Source: an uncultured Luminiphilus sp.
Lineage (GTDB): Bacteria > Pseudomonadota > Gammaproteobacteria > Pseudomonadales > Halieaceae
Assembly: GCA_938084055.1 (NCBI GenBank)
Contig: CALKDK010000013.1
Location: 1 to 46,306 of the forward strand
Reading direction: 5' to 3'
Length of the DNA: 46,306 nucleotides
The stretch's first letter is position 1; each line of letters begins with the position of its first letter. Made by a program: the position numbers and the translations under genes. The notes beneath the pieces are model-generated. The model did no database searches, was not told where the DNA came from, and saw nothing but the letters and a program-made list of their open reading frames with translations. This document shows positions 33,843 through 43,523 of the stretch, piece after piece.

Positions 33843-35129
33843 TCAGGAGCGGGCCCATCGATACAGGGGCCATCCCAAGCACAGTGCGACCAGGAAAACG
33901 CCAAGCTGGGTTGGAAAGGAGAAGGCCGAGTAAATTAATGTCCAGCCGGTGATGGCGAGAAAAATAATGGCCGGAAGTGGAAATAGTGGCATATGGAAAA
34001 GATCTTCCGAAGCGGCCCTGGGTTGGCGCTGCCGACTGATAAACAAAGCCACCACGGTGACAAAGGTATTTGCGGCCATAAGCAGGCCGGCAAAAATCAG
34101 AATCTGCTCAAAGGTTGATGACCATAGGAACAGAAGGGCCACCCCTCCCATAAACAGCACTGCGTTTCTTGGGAGTCCATCTTCAGCGACCGTTCCCAGC
34201 CATTGGAATTTTGGGTAGTCACCGCCGAGGCGCAGCAAGGCTCTGGGGCCGGCGAGAATCATGGCGCTGACCGTTGAGATGAGGATTCCGGCCAGAACGA
34301 GCGCCACGATAACGGCACCGGCATCGCCCAGCAAGTAACCTGCCACGACGTAGCCTATTTCCACTTGGCCTCGCAGAGCATCCAGGGGTGCCGATATCAA
34401 AAATACGAGATTCAGTGCCAGGTAAAGCGCTGTTACAAACCCACATCCAGCGACTAACACCAGGGGCAAATACCGCCTGGGGTTGTCCATCTCTCCGATG
34501 ATGTAGGTGGCTGCATTCCACCCTGAATAGGCATAGGTCACATAGATAAGCGCTACTGCGGTATTGCTGCTGAAAAACGCGGTCATGTCCGCCGTCGGGG
34601 TGGGCGCTAGCTGGCTGGTAAAGGCCGGGTTGTTGCCTACCGCAAATGCTATAAAACACATGATGAGCAACAGCTTCAGCAGGGTCAGATAGACCTGTCC
34701 GGCACCACTCTCTCGTCGGTTGCGGGTGTGTACCACGATCAAACCCGCGATCAGCAGAGTGGCTGACCATTTGGGAGCTACCGGAACCAGTGCTGCTTCC
34801 AGGTAGTTACCGAAGGTCAGTGCAGCGAGCGCAATCGGGGCTGCAAAACCAACGGTGGCCGAGACGCAGCCTGATACAAAGCCAGCGTAGGGATGCACCA
34901 GCTCGCTTAGAAAATGATATTCACCGCCAGATTTGGGATGCCGAACGCCCAGTTCGGCATAACAAAGTGCGCCACAGAGCGCGCACAGCCCTCCGAGTGC
35001 CCAAAGCAGCAAAATGACTCGAGTGTCTGAGATCGACAGCAGTTGGAAGCCGAGACTTGTGAAGACACCAGTCCCGATCATATTCGCTACCACAATAGCA
35101 AACGCTACCCTCGGGGCGTAATACTTCAA
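33843..35129 (-). CDS. APC-superfamily amino acid/polyamine-type permease
   Basis: This 428-residue integral membrane protein has about 12 hydrophobic segments. It begins RVAFAIVVANMIGTGVFTSLGFQL, the TM1 substrate-binding G-T-G motif of APC transporters, and has CYAELGVRHPKSGGEYHFL (TM2 to TM3) and FVTYAYSGWNAATYIIGEM-like TM6 sequence. It should import an amino acid, amine or organic acid by cation or substrate exchange. Its place upstream of an acyl-CoA dehydrogenase suggests transport of a pathway substrate, which is weak inference. Start ATG 35129. Confidence 0.9.
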   Translation of the reverse strand: MKYYAPRVAFAIVVANMIGTGVFTSLGFQLLSISDTRVILLLWALGGLCALCGALCYAELGVRHPKSGGEYHFLSELVHPYAGFVSGCVSATVGFAAPIALAALTFGNYLEAALVPVAPKWSATLLIAGLIVVHTRNRRESGAGQVYLTLLKLLLIMCFIAFAVGNNPAFTSQLAPTPTADMTAFFSSNTAVALIYVTYAYSGWNAATYIIGEMDNPRRYLPLVLVAGCGFVTALYLALNLVFLISAPLDALRGQVEIGYVVAGYLLGDAGAVIVALVLAGILISTVSAMILAGPRALLRLGGDYPKFQWLGTVAEDGLPRNAVLFMGGVALLFLWSSTFEQILIFAGLLMAANTFVTVVALFISRQRQPRAASEDLFHMPLFPLPAIIFLAITGWTLIYSAFSFPTQLGVFLVALCLGWPLYRWARS

Positions 35130-35334
35130 GGCGAACCCATCCAGCCAGCTGCCGTGTAGTGCTTGGTAAGGATCATCAAGTGGCGTCCCGTCCTGTGAAC
35201 AATCCGGTTCCCGTCAGCAGCGATAGTGTCATGCGTGGGGATGGGCTGCCAGATCAGAACGATCCCTGCGCAGGTTACTGAGGCCCAGGTCGCACGCTGG
35301 CACTATAAAATCAGTGTTGCTATCGTCCGGTGCC
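35130..35334. other. Divergent intergenic region
   Basis: A 205-bp gap between the divergent permease gene and the formyltransferase pseudogene. It should hold the permease promoter. I see no convincing motif. Confidence 0.4.
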
Positions 35335-36164
35335 ATGCGCATTGCCATTCTCTACAACCGAGACATCTACAGTAACGAAGCGCTCAACCGCTTGCTACCG
35401 AGCCTGGCTGGCCATGAAGTGGGACTTTTTTTTTCCACCGGGGTAGGTTGAGGTGGCGGGCGGGAACCCCGACTTGTGCGACTGGGTTTTGTGGAGCAGA
35501 CCCTGTTCAATGATCTGCTGTTTCCCCTCGTCGAGCGCTGCAATATTAGAGGAGCCCGGCTGACGTTCAGGCAGCTGGCCGATCGGTACGCTATGGGTGA
35601 CCCACCCCTGCTGGATGTTAACTCCCCGGATGGAATTGCCGCCTTGTCGAGGTTCCAGCCCAACCTAATGGTCTGCATTCGTTATGGGCAAATACTGCGT
35701 GGCAACGTGCTGAACCTGCCTGATCTCGGTATTCTCAATTTGCACAGCGGGTTGCTCCCCCAATACCGAGGTGCTGTGGCCAGCTTCTGGTCTCTGCTCC
35801 ATCACGCAGATGATTTGGGAATGACCCTGCACTGGATAGACAGCGAGGCCATCGATGCCGGCCCCATCATCGCGACTACAAGGCAACCCCTGGACAGCGG
35901 GCAATCCTATTTTAGACAAACCCTGTCGCTGTATCGGGAGGGTGTGGCAGCGTTGATCAACACCATAGCAACCATAGCCAGCGGTGACACCCCGGCGGTA
36001 GTGCCTGCGGGGGGGAGGGTGCCTATTTTTCAGTCCCCGACGCGGCTGCGCTTGACCGCTTTGAAAGCGCAGCGGGCGTACTGTTCGCAGAGGCCGATAT
36101 ACGGGGCCTGATTGAGGACCTTATGTTGCGTCACTGGAGGGCCGGTTCTGGGGCCCTTTCCTGA
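35335..36164 (+). pseudogene. Methionyl-tRNA formyltransferase-like gene, broken by a stop and a frameshift
   Basis: From ATG 35335 the frame reads MRIAILYNRDIYSNEALNRL and then meets TGA at 35449-35451 (codon 39). The same frame continues RLGFVEQTLFNDLLFPLVER and carries the formyltransferase core LGILNLHSGLLPQYRG (Asn and His) and DSEAIDAGPIIA (the Asp). At a run of seven G (about 36008-36014) it must change frame: the normal C-terminus GEGAYFSVPDAAALDRFES continues in another frame to TGA 36162-36164. One nonsense change (CGA to TGA is a simple route) plus one indel are needed to restore it. It belongs to the stand-alone formyltransferases that act on sugar or other amines rather than initiator tRNA, by size. 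Sequencing error could explain the G-run indel. Confidence 0.85.
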
Positions 36165-36410
36165 GCCACGACCGCCGTGGCGGTAATTCCTCTCGATATA
36201 GGGCTCGCCTTTGAACTGCTGCTGACACGAACTTTTGTACTTTAAATCCTGTGAAGGTGACGCCCTCGAGGTCAGACGTTGTGTGCTTGGGCAGGTCGAT
36301 AAGCATCAGTAATGCTGTTTGCTCGGTTCAGGGGCTGGTTCGTTAATTTGTACTTTGCATAGCGATGGCAGTTGATCGAGAATGGGGTTCATATTTTCCA
36401 TGGGCAAGTG
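36165..36410. other. Gap before the PilZ gene
   Basis: 246 bp with no recognised gene or promoter. The in-frame TTG at 36372 would extend the PilZ protein by 13 residues, but they resemble no domain. Confidence 0.4.
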
Positions 36411-37169
36411 ATGGGCTGGTTCAAAAAGTCGGCGTCAACGGAACGCAACGGGCGATTTCCCGACGATCCGCCAGAAGTGCGCGGTGCGGGAGACAGCAGT
36501 GAGCACCGCCGGGTAGTCGATATGCTTATCCTCATGTGTGAGGGCAACTACCAAGCCATGGTGAGTAATACAGAGCTGGGCGCATCCTGGGTGGGACGGT
36601 TCGCCCGAACGGAAAATGAAACTGTTTTCCTTGAAGTGCAGTTAAACGAGGTTGAGGCGCTGCTTGATCCAGGGGCGTTTTGCACCGTTTCCTTTACCTA
36701 TGAGAATCATGCCCAGGTATTCCTGACGACGGTAAAACAGTCGTCACTTATGGAGGACAAGGGCCTGGCTATAGAGCTCTTTGTACCAGACGCGATCCAC
36801 GCAGCGGGTCGTCGAGAGCTCTACCGCGTCCCAGTGTTAATAGATACCGAGATGGAGGCCCGGGTTACCGCTTCATCGGGTGCGGTTTTTTCCGCCCGGG
36901 TGCAGGATATTAATACGAGTGGTGTCCGTATCCGACCGAATCAGGAAGCCATGTCCTTTGTTGGTATCGGGGAGCAAATCGAGCTGTTGCTGACTTTGGG
37001 GGAGTTAACAGCCCACCGGGCTGCGGACGTCAGGCACAAAGACCTGCGTAACAGTGCCTTCGGTTTGCACTTTCTGGAAACAACCGACACCGTAAAACAG
37101 CAGCAGATACGGCTGATAGTCAGGGAGGCCGAGCGGCGCTACCTGCTCAGGATCAACAGGCTGGACTGA
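36411..37169 (+). CDS. PilZ-domain (YcgR-like) cyclic di-GMP-binding protein
   Basis: From ATG 36411 this is a 252-residue protein (TTG 36372 is an alternative start). The first part (about 35-125) resembles the YcgR N-domain, with LMCEGNYQAMVSNTELGA and FCTVSFTYENHAQVFLT. The C-terminal PilZ domain has the arginine motif RELYR (135-139) and DINTSG (166-171), where the canonical DxSxxG has Asn at the Ser position. Cyclic di-GMP binding is probable but could be weakened by this change. It has no flagellar neighbours. Its 3' end overlaps the convergent amidohydrolase gene by 17 bp. Confidence 0.82.
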   Translation: MGWFKKSASTERNGRFPDDPPEVRGAGDSSEHRRVVDMLILMCEGNYQAMVSNTELGASWVGRFARTENETVFLEVQLNEVEALLDPGAFCTVSFTYENHAQVFLTTVKQSSLMEDKGLAIELFVPDAIHAAGRRELYRVPVLIDTEMEARVTASSGAVFSARVQDINTSGVRIRPNQEAMSFVGIGEQIELLLTLGELTAHRAADVRHKDLRNSAFGLHFLETTDTVKQQQIRLIVREAERRYLLRINRLD

Positions 37170-38907
37170 CTTCCGGTTGTCCCTGTGGCGCGACCTGATC
37201 CTGCCGTTGGAGCGCGTTGCCTCGAAACACCACGTCCCCACCGACAATGACACACGCTACTCTGGTGTTCAGCAGGTCCCCCTCGGGCACGGTGAGAATG
37301 TCCTGCGAGAGTACCGTCAGGTCCGCGTATTTACCGACCGCTATGGAGCCTTTTTCGGCCTCTTCAAAGGCTGCGATCGCGCCCGCCATGGTCATGGCAT
37401 ACAGTGCCTCCTCCCGACCCATTTTTTGCCCCGTCTCGTACCCTCCCGGGGGTTGCCCGGATAGCTGCTTACGTGTCACGGCGGCATAAAAGTTGGCTAC
37501 TGGGTTTGCCGGCTCAACGGGGGCATCTGTACCCGAAGCGACGGTAACGCCAAGATCCAGAAATTTTCGCCACATGTATGCACCCTCCTCAATCCGAACC
37601 TGCCCCAAACGATGGATCGCCCAGGGCCTGTCCGAACTCAGGTGGATGGGCTGCATGGAGGCGATGATGCCATGTTCGGCAAAGACCGAGGGATCTGTCG
37701 ATGTTAAATGTTGTGCATGTTCAATGCGGAAGCGGGAGTCGCGGTCGCCTTCCAGGGCGTCTGCGAATACCTTCAGCACCTCGGAGTTAGCGCGATCACC
37801 AATAGCGTGAACATTGATCTGCCAGCTACCTGCGCGGGTACGCTTGATAAGGGCGGCCAAGTCGTCCATGGCATAGGTAGAAACGCCGCTCGTTTCTGAA
37901 GCATCGCTGTACGGCTGATGCAACCAGGCGGTTCGTGACCCAAGGGCGCCGTCGGCCTGTATTTTAATGGAGCGCACGGTAAGCCGCTGCTGCTCGCTGG
38001 CCAGCAGGTGGCCACGCGGCAACCACGCCTGAAGGGCCCCAGCGTCCGTTCCGTCAACCATTGAATATAAGCGCAGCGTGAGATCACCCCGTTCGGCCAG
38101 AATGCGCTGGGCCTCAAGGTCGACCTGGGTGACGCCTGCATCATGGGCCGAGGTAACCCCAGAGCTGAGAATATGGTGCTGGGCAAGTTCCAGGTAGTCC
38201 AGAGCAGTGTCCAGCTTGTAGCGGGTGAGGGGAGCTACCAGTTGAATTGCGGTCTCGTGCAGTATACCCGTGGGGTGACCAGCCTTATCCTTGACGATGA
38301 CGCCGCCCTCGGGTGACCGCGAGTTCTTGTTGATACCAAGTACCGTCATGGCTTTCTCGTTGATCAGAACTGAGTGACCATTGGCGTGCTCCAGAAGAGC
38401 CGGATGGTCAGGTACAGCTGCAGACAATTTGCGATGATCGGGGAAACCCTGCACAAGCGTATCGGGCTCAACCTCCCACTTGCTCTGGTGCCAGCCGCGC
38501 CCCAACACAAGTTCGCCGCGAGGGCTGGTGGCGGCGCGAGACCTCATCTTTGCCACAATATCGTCGTAACTCATTGCCCGGGTGAGATCGACCCTTTTTA
38601 GGGCGCTGCCTATAGCGGCCACGTGGAGGTGGGCATCGATGAAGCCGGGGTAGCCTACATGTTGGCCCAGATCAATGATTTGGGTATCGGGACCTGCCGT
38701 CGCCAATATGCTGTCGCGGTCACCCACCGCACTGAACAGGCCTCTCTGTACGGCAGCGGCCTCTGCTATTGGCACCTCGGCGTCGAGGGTGTAAATCCTG
38801 CCAACAAGGATTTGCTCTGGTGCTGCCGTGGCGGCAGCCGCCATAAACGCCCCAAGGAAAGCTGCGGGCTTTTTCGCAATTCGCCGTAGGTCGAATGCCA
38901 GCGTCAT
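37153..38907 (-). CDS. Exported YtcJ-type amidohydrolase
   Basis: The frame opens at 39120, but ATG 38907 has AAGGAGC four bases upstream and starts a signal peptide (residues 1-29, ending ATAA), giving 584 residues. It belongs to the amidohydrolase-3/YtcJ family (N-substituted formamide deformylase-like). Metal ligands are HLH (His93, His95) in PGFIDAHLHVAAIG, a later His in INVHAIGDRANSEV, another in RIEHAQHL, and Asp in VASGTDAPVEPANPVANF. It should hydrolyse an amide or formamide in the periplasm. It follows the degraded TonB receptor (38972-39795) in the same direction, with a terminator between them. Confidence 0.9.
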   Translation of the reverse strand: MTLAFDLRRIAKKPAAFLGAFMAAAATAAPEQILVGRIYTLDAEVPIAEAAAVQRGLFSAVGDRDSILATAGPDTQIIDLGQHVGYPGFIDAHLHVAAIGSALKRVDLTRAMSYDDIVAKMRSRAATSPRGELVLGRGWHQSKWEVEPDTLVQGFPDHRKLSAAVPDHPALLEHANGHSVLINEKAMTVLGINKNSRSPEGGVIVKDKAGHPTGILHETAIQLVAPLTRYKLDTALDYLELAQHHILSSGVTSAHDAGVTQVDLEAQRILAERGDLTLRLYSMVDGTDAGALQAWLPRGHLLASEQQRLTVRSIKIQADGALGSRTAWLHQPYSDASETSGVSTYAMDDLAALIKRTRAGSWQINVHAIGDRANSEVLKVFADALEGDRDSRFRIEHAQHLTSTDPSVFAEHGIIASMQPIHLSSDRPWAIHRLGQVRIEEGAYMWRKFLDLGVTVASGTDAPVEPANPVANFYAAVTRKQLSGQPPGGYETGQKMGREEALYAMTMAGAIAAFEEAEKGSIAVGKYADLTVLSQDILTVPEGDLLNTRVACVIVGGDVVFRGNALQRQDQVAPQGQPEVSPAC

Positions 38908-38928
38908 TTTTGCTCCTTGTTTTTTGCG

Positions 38929-38954
38929 AAAAAAAAGGGGGCAAATGCCCCCTT
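38929..38954 (-). terminator. Terminator after the TonB receptor pseudogene
   Basis: On the minus strand AAGGGGGC (38954-38947), loop ATTT, GCCCCCTT (38942-38935), followed by a T-run. It lies 18 bp after the receptor remnant's stop and 28 bp before the amidohydrolase start, so the amidohydrolase probably needs its own promoter or read-through. Confidence 0.88.
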
Positions 38955-38971
38955 GAACCTTACACAAGCCG

Positions 38972-39795
38972 TTAGAAGTTGTAACGGTAGCGGGCGTACC
39001 AGAATGCACCACGGATGCTAAAGGGTGAGTACTGGCTGTAGGTATTACCCAACACGGTGGCTGAGTTGAAACCCAGGTTAGTGATATCAGTGGCCTTCTC
39101 GCCGCTGTTGTCAAATACACTGTTGCCGCCGATCAGGATGCTGGAGTGATCCCCGATAAGATATTCAAACTCCAGGTCCTGCAGGTACTCGCTATCTAAG
39201 ATGGCTTCAGTGCCGAACACGTCATTCTCGAAGCTGTCATACCAGTCGTCGTAAAAGCTGACGCTGGCAAGGAAGCGCATGTTATTCACGGTATGGTTAG
39301 CCGAAAGGTTCCAGCGCGTCTCCGGGGTGGTCAGTTCGATCTGTCCTATGCGGCCAGAGCCGATGCTCCGTCTAGCAGAACCTCAATGCGTTTCATGGCC
39401 AGCGCAGGGATTGCAGCAATATCGGGCCCCTGGGAACCGTTGGAGATGCCGTTACCCAACCAGGTGATGACAGAGGCGCGGTGGCGGCGCTTACCGTTGA
39501 CCAGCACCAGCGTATGGTCAGGCGCCAGGCCGCGCAGGTTAGCTGGGCGGGCCAGGGTGGCGGCGTCACTGATGGGCTGATCATTGACGTTATAGGAGGG
39601 AATCACGTTCCTGAGCAGGTTGCTCATATCCGTATCGCCCTGATTGTTCATGGCATCGCCACCAATGACATCCACAGGTGCCGGGGAAGACATGGCGGAT
39701 CGTCCTTCGGTACGGGTATCCGTAACGACGACTTCTTCGGTGATTTGGTCCTGTGCCAGAGCAGTGTTGGTTGTGGCTACAGCGGCAGTAGCCAC
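38972..39795 (-). pseudogene. TonB-dependent receptor with most of the barrel deleted
   Basis: From GTG 39795 the frame gives the end of a signal peptide, a TonB-box-like ITEEVVVTDTR, and a plug domain (VDVIGGDAMNN, LRGLAPDHTLVLVNGKRRHR, MKRIEVLLDGASAL) that stops at TAG about 39346. In another frame the sequence continues at once with RIGQIELTTPETRWNLSANHTVNNMRF and runs to the barrel end RGAFWYARYRYNF at 38972. In an intact receptor these parts are separated by roughly 600 residues. The junction at about 39350 is therefore an internal deletion of most of the barrel with a frame change. The 5' end may also be frame-damaged. The product cannot work. Confidence 0.9.
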
Positions 39796-40092
39796 GCCCT
39801 TGCTGCTTCAAAAGTAGAAATGCAGGGAACTATTTCCGCTTTTTCCCCGTGAAGATTAATCCTGGCTGAGTTGACCGGTCGCTCATAGTGTAAGGGCACC
39901 GTATGGTAAGCCCGGGCGGTTGGGGAAGCGGGCAGTCAGCGCCTCAGGTTTGCTGCCCTTCCTCGACACGGTACGGGTGAGTTGGACTGATACCTACCCT
40001 CCGGTTCCGCGGGCGGCAAAGGATATTGACGTGGTCGGCAACAGCTGCGGAGAGGGTTTACACTGAGCGGGTTTGGTTCTTGGTATCACAAT
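39796..40092. other. Divergent intergenic region
   Basis: About 297 bp between the receptor pseudogene and the beta-propeller gene. No coding sequence or clear regulatory motif is visible. Confidence 0.4.
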
Positions 40093-42090
40093 ATGTCGAG
40101 ACAGGATTCCGCCTTCGGTTTGGTTGGTTGGTCCGCTGCCCTTTTAATCATGGCGCTGGCGGGTTGTGGCGGTAGTGGGGGGGGGGAGCCGGCCGCATTG
40201 ATCCCGGTCACAACGGTGCCGCCCGACCCGACGGGTTTGTGGGTGCAGGGGGGTGATGGCCTGGGGCTGTCGGCCTACCGTGAACAGATGACGACCATCA
40301 GTCCATCGGTGGCGGCCCCCGTTGCATTGGCCGACACGGCGCCGGCCTTTGATGCCGAGGCGGGTGGGGGTGTCACCACGACCTATACCCTGGAGGCTGA
40401 TGTTGATGAGCATGACATCGTAAAATATGACGGCCGTGTGCTCGCTGTTGCGCCCTCGCGCAGCGGCTGCTGTTATGTACTTGAGGATGCATCAGCCGCC
40501 ATAGCGCCCCAAGCCAGCGAAAACGCCGATGGCATTTGGCTGTACAGCACCGACCCTGTTGCCGGTTCGACCCAGCGACTCGCCGAGATCAGGTTGGCCC
40601 CCGAGGAAACGGTAGAAGGACTGTATCTGACCGGGGAAACGTTGCAGGTTTTAATCTCCACAGCCTGGTGGGGCAGCTTTGGCGACGCCCTAACCTACCC
40701 CGGGTACTGGCAAGCCCAGGAGGTGACCCTGCTGCAGTACGACCTGTCGGATCCTGCTAACCCGGTGGCTACGGCAGCCCTGTTTGTCGAGGGTGGCTTG
40801 GTCACCTCCCGGCGGGTGGGCAGCAACATTCATCTGGTAACCCGTCACACCCCCGAGATTGAGGGGCTGATTGCCTACCCCCAGAATGAGGCTGATGTCG
40901 CCACTAATGAGGAACTGCTGGCGTCGGTGACCGAGCAGGACGTGCTCCCGGAAATCCGATTTGGGGACGATATTATCTCGCCGCTGTCCCTCGATGACTG
41001 CTATCGGATGGATGCCCAGCACCCGCTCGCAGCCCCACTGCCTTCAGACCCGGCGGTGACCACGTTCCTCACACTATCGGCCGAGACTGGAGAAGTTGTG
41101 CAGGCCGCCTGCACCCTAGAGCCCGTGTCCGGGGTCTACGCCAGTAGCAGTCACCTTAACCTGACCTATGTGAGCCACGGCGACACCGACGCTACCTTCG
41201 TCCACCAACTGGAGCTGGCTGATTACGCCTACCGGGGCTCGGGAGTGGTGCGTGGACAGCTTTACGGCGGCGGCAACAATGACTTCAGGATCAGTGAGTA
41301 CCAGGATGTGTTACGACTGGTCACGACCCTTTTCACGGATGACGAAGAGGATCGCTTTGACCACGTGCTGTCGACGCTGTCCGCCTCTAGCGAGGCCCCC
41401 GAGCTGGATCTCCTGGCCAGTCTTCCAGAGCCTGGCGGAGAAGAGCTGGGTAAGGCCAACGAGGATCTCTATGGCGTTCGCTTTATTGGCGAGCGGGCGT
41501 ATCTGGTCACCTTCGAGCGAGTCGACCCCCTGTATGTGATTGACCTGTCGGACCCCGCGGCGCCCGTGATTGCCGGTACCCTCGAGGTGCCCGGCTTTTC
41601 TGACCTGCTGCATCCGGTGTCTGAGGATTTGCTGCTGGGTATTGGCCAGGTGATGGTCGAGGACCGCCGCTACGCGAAAGTGGAGTTATTCGATATCTCG
41701 GATCTTGCCCACCCGGGCAGCAGGGATGCCATCCTGCTCGGGGTCGCGCTGGATTACAGTTTCAGTCCGGCGCAATACAACCGTTACGCCTTCACCTACC
41801 GCCCAGGTTCGTCCACTGACCGATTTACCGTGCCCTACAGCACCGGTGGCCAAACCTTCGCGGGCTACCACTACGAGGGTCGTATCGCGCTGATGGAGGT
41901 TCGGCACACCGATAATCCAGCCCAGGCAGCGCTGGTGAACACGGGTGAAATCCTGTTGGGGCCCCACTCGGATGTGTCGGGTGAAACTCGTGTGGTTCTC
42001 GACGACGAGGCGGTCTTTGTCATTAACCACGGTAGCGTCTACAGCGGCCTGTGGAGCAATCCCGCAGCGGTGGTGAAAAGCAAACCCTGA
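40093..42090 (+). CDS. Beta-propeller lipoprotein (C-terminal beta-propeller family)
   Basis: This 665-residue protein has a lipoprotein signal peptide with lipobox LAGC (Cys25), so it sits on the periplasmic or outer face of a membrane. The body resembles the beta-propeller family of PF09826: VDEHDIVKYDGRVLAVA at the first blade, then repeated W/Y-rich and D-rich blades such as LLQYDLSDPANPVATA, LYVIDLSDPAAPVIAGTLEVPGFS, and VELFDISDLAHPG. These DLSDPA..P repeats mark propeller strands. No enzymatic residues are known for the family; adhesion or surface scaffolding is usually proposed. Start ATG 40093 lacks a strong ribosome site. Confidence 0.85.
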   Translation: MSRQDSAFGLVGWSAALLIMALAGCGGSGGGEPAALIPVTTVPPDPTGLWVQGGDGLGLSAYREQMTTISPSVAAPVALADTAPAFDAEAGGGVTTTYTLEADVDEHDIVKYDGRVLAVAPSRSGCCYVLEDASAAIAPQASENADGIWLYSTDPVAGSTQRLAEIRLAPEETVEGLYLTGETLQVLISTAWWGSFGDALTYPGYWQAQEVTLLQYDLSDPANPVATAALFVEGGLVTSRRVGSNIHLVTRHTPEIEGLIAYPQNEADVATNEELLASVTEQDVLPEIRFGDDIISPLSLDDCYRMDAQHPLAAPLPSDPAVTTFLTLSAETGEVVQAACTLEPVSGVYASSSHLNLTYVSHGDTDATFVHQLELADYAYRGSGVVRGQLYGGGNNDFRISEYQDVLRLVTTLFTDDEEDRFDHVLSTLSASSEAPELDLLASLPEPGGEELGKANEDLYGVRFIGERAYLVTFERVDPLYVIDLSDPAAPVIAGTLEVPGFSDLLHPVSEDLLLGIGQVMVEDRRYAKVELFDISDLAHPGSRDAILLGVALDYSFSPAQYNRYAFTYRPGSSTDRFTVPYSTGGQTFAGYHYEGRIALMEVRHTDNPAQAALVNTGEILLGPHSDVSGETRVVLDDEAVFVINHGSVYSGLWSNPAAVVKSKP

Positions 42091-42261
42091 GCCAGTGACT
42101 GCTGCTGGTTCATCGGGTCGGAGCTGCATGGGCATGGGTTGATCCCCGCCACTGTGGGTGCGGGGTAGACATCGGCGGTGGAGTGGACCAAAGACCGGGC
42201 CAGGCAGCAATCAAGCTTGTGCAGCGCTAACCGAGACCGCAGGGTCAGATTGCTGATGAGA
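42091..42261. other. Convergent intergenic region
   Basis: 171 bp between convergent genes. I see no convincing terminator hairpin. Confidence 0.4.
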
Positions 42262-43518
42262 TCAGAGGCTGAAGGCCTGCCGGGCGACCCGGGCAATGAT
42301 CTGCAATCCTTCGGTCACAGCTTCATCCGGTGCCGCGTAGTTGACGCGGATGCACTCCTGCTGGTGACGCCAGCCCTCAATTTTTGTAGGGTAAAAGTGG
42401 TGTCCGGGTAACACGAATACGCCGTGGCCCATCAGCTCCTGGTACAGCTGGTGGGCGGTGATGGGCAGTCCCTCAAACCACAGCCAGAGAAAGAGCGCCC
42501 CTTCGGGCTTGTGCACCCGCAGTGGCAGGTCGGCCATGGCGTGTTCAATCACTGCCAGCGCGTGATCACGCTTGCGCTGATAGAACGGCCGCACTAACCC
42601 TTCGCAAACCGCTTGCAGTTGTTTGCCCTGCAGCAGGGGGGTTAGAAGGGTGGGGCCGAAGCGGCTGGGGGCCAGGCTGTTGATGGCGTTGTGGTTGCGG
42701 ATCAGCGTAATGACCTCGGGGTGGGCTACCACGATGCCCGTGCGGATACCGGGCAGGCCCAGTTTCGAGAGGCTCAGCAGCAGGATGGTGTTGTCATCCC
42801 AGAACGGGGTCGCCTCGGTAAAAATCATGCCCGGGAAGGGCAGGCCGTAGGCGCCGTCCACGATCAGCGGTATGTCAGCCTTGCTGCAGGCCTCGCGCAG
42901 CTGGGCCATTTCGCCGTCGGTGATGACGTTGCCGGTGGGGTTGGTGGGCCGTGATACGCACACCGCACCGTAGCGGTCGCCGAGTTCCAAGCCCTCGAAA
43001 TCGACCCGGTATTTGAATTGGCGGTCGGGCAGCAGGTCGATCTCCGGCCGGCGGCCATCAAAAATAGGCTGCTCGGCCAGTCCGACATCAAAATATCCAA
43101 CGTATTCCGGAGTCAGTGGCAGCAGGATTTGCCGGTGGCGGCCATCGGCGAAAGGCCCTGCGAAGCTATTGAACAGCAGGCCGAAGCTGCTCTGGCTGCC
43201 GTTGGTAACGGCGATATTTTCGTGGCTGACGGCCCAGCCCAGAGAGTCGCGCAGCAGACCTGCCAGCGCTTCTCGAAAAGCGAGGTTGCCCCCGGGGCTG
43301 TCATACTCCCCCACCATCCGGCCAAAGGCCTGGGCATCGCCAGCGAGGTCGGCCATAGCATCGCGCAGCATGGCCTCCACCTCGGGGATGTGGGCGGGGT
43401 TGCCGCCCCCCAATTGGTAGATGGGACCCTCGGCGGCCGTGGCTTTACCGAGGTCCTCCATCAGCTGGACGGTGCCCGCGTTCTGTTGATAGCGGTTGGC
43501 AAAGGTGGAAAAACGCAT
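42262..43518 (-). CDS. avtA: Valine-pyruvate transaminase
   Basis: From ATG 43518 this is a 418-residue class I/II PLP aminotransferase, nearly the length of E. coli AvtA (417). The match is close over the whole sequence: MLGGGNPAHIPEVE-like LGGGNPAHIPEVEAM, YDSPGGNLAFREALAGLL, NGSQSSFGLLFNSFAG, PLTPEYVGYFDVGL, VSRPTNPTGNVITDGE, and PLP lysine Lys252 in LLSLSKLGLPGIRTG. It interconverts valine and pyruvate with 2-oxoisovalerate and alanine. The frame opens upstream inside the neighbouring gene, but this ATG matches the AvtA N-terminus. It starts only five bases after the stop of the TIR gene, so co-transcription is likely. Confidence 0.96.
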   Translation of the reverse strand: MRFSTFANRYQQNAGTVQLMEDLGKATAAEGPIYQLGGGNPAHIPEVEAMLRDAMADLAGDAQAFGRMVGEYDSPGGNLAFREALAGLLRDSLGWAVSHENIAVTNGSQSSFGLLFNSFAGPFADGRHRQILLPLTPEYVGYFDVGLAEQPIFDGRRPEIDLLPDRQFKYRVDFEGLELGDRYGAVCVSRPTNPTGNVITDGEMAQLREACSKADIPLIVDGAYGLPFPGMIFTEATPFWDDNTILLLSLSKLGLPGIRTGIVVAHPEVITLIRNHNAINSLAPSRFGPTLLTPLLQGKQLQAVCEGLVRPFYQRKRDHALAVIEHAMADLPLRVHKPEGALFLWLWFEGLPITAHQLYQELMGHGVFVLPGHHFYPTKIEGWRHQQECIRVNYAAPDEAVTEGLQIIARVARQAFSL

Positions 43519-43523
43519 GGGGT

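Noticed and set aside
35449-35451. In-frame TGA read as selenocysteine
   Set aside because: The position is not a known selenocysteine site in formyltransferases, no SECIS-like hairpin is evident directly after it, and the gene has a second defect downstream.
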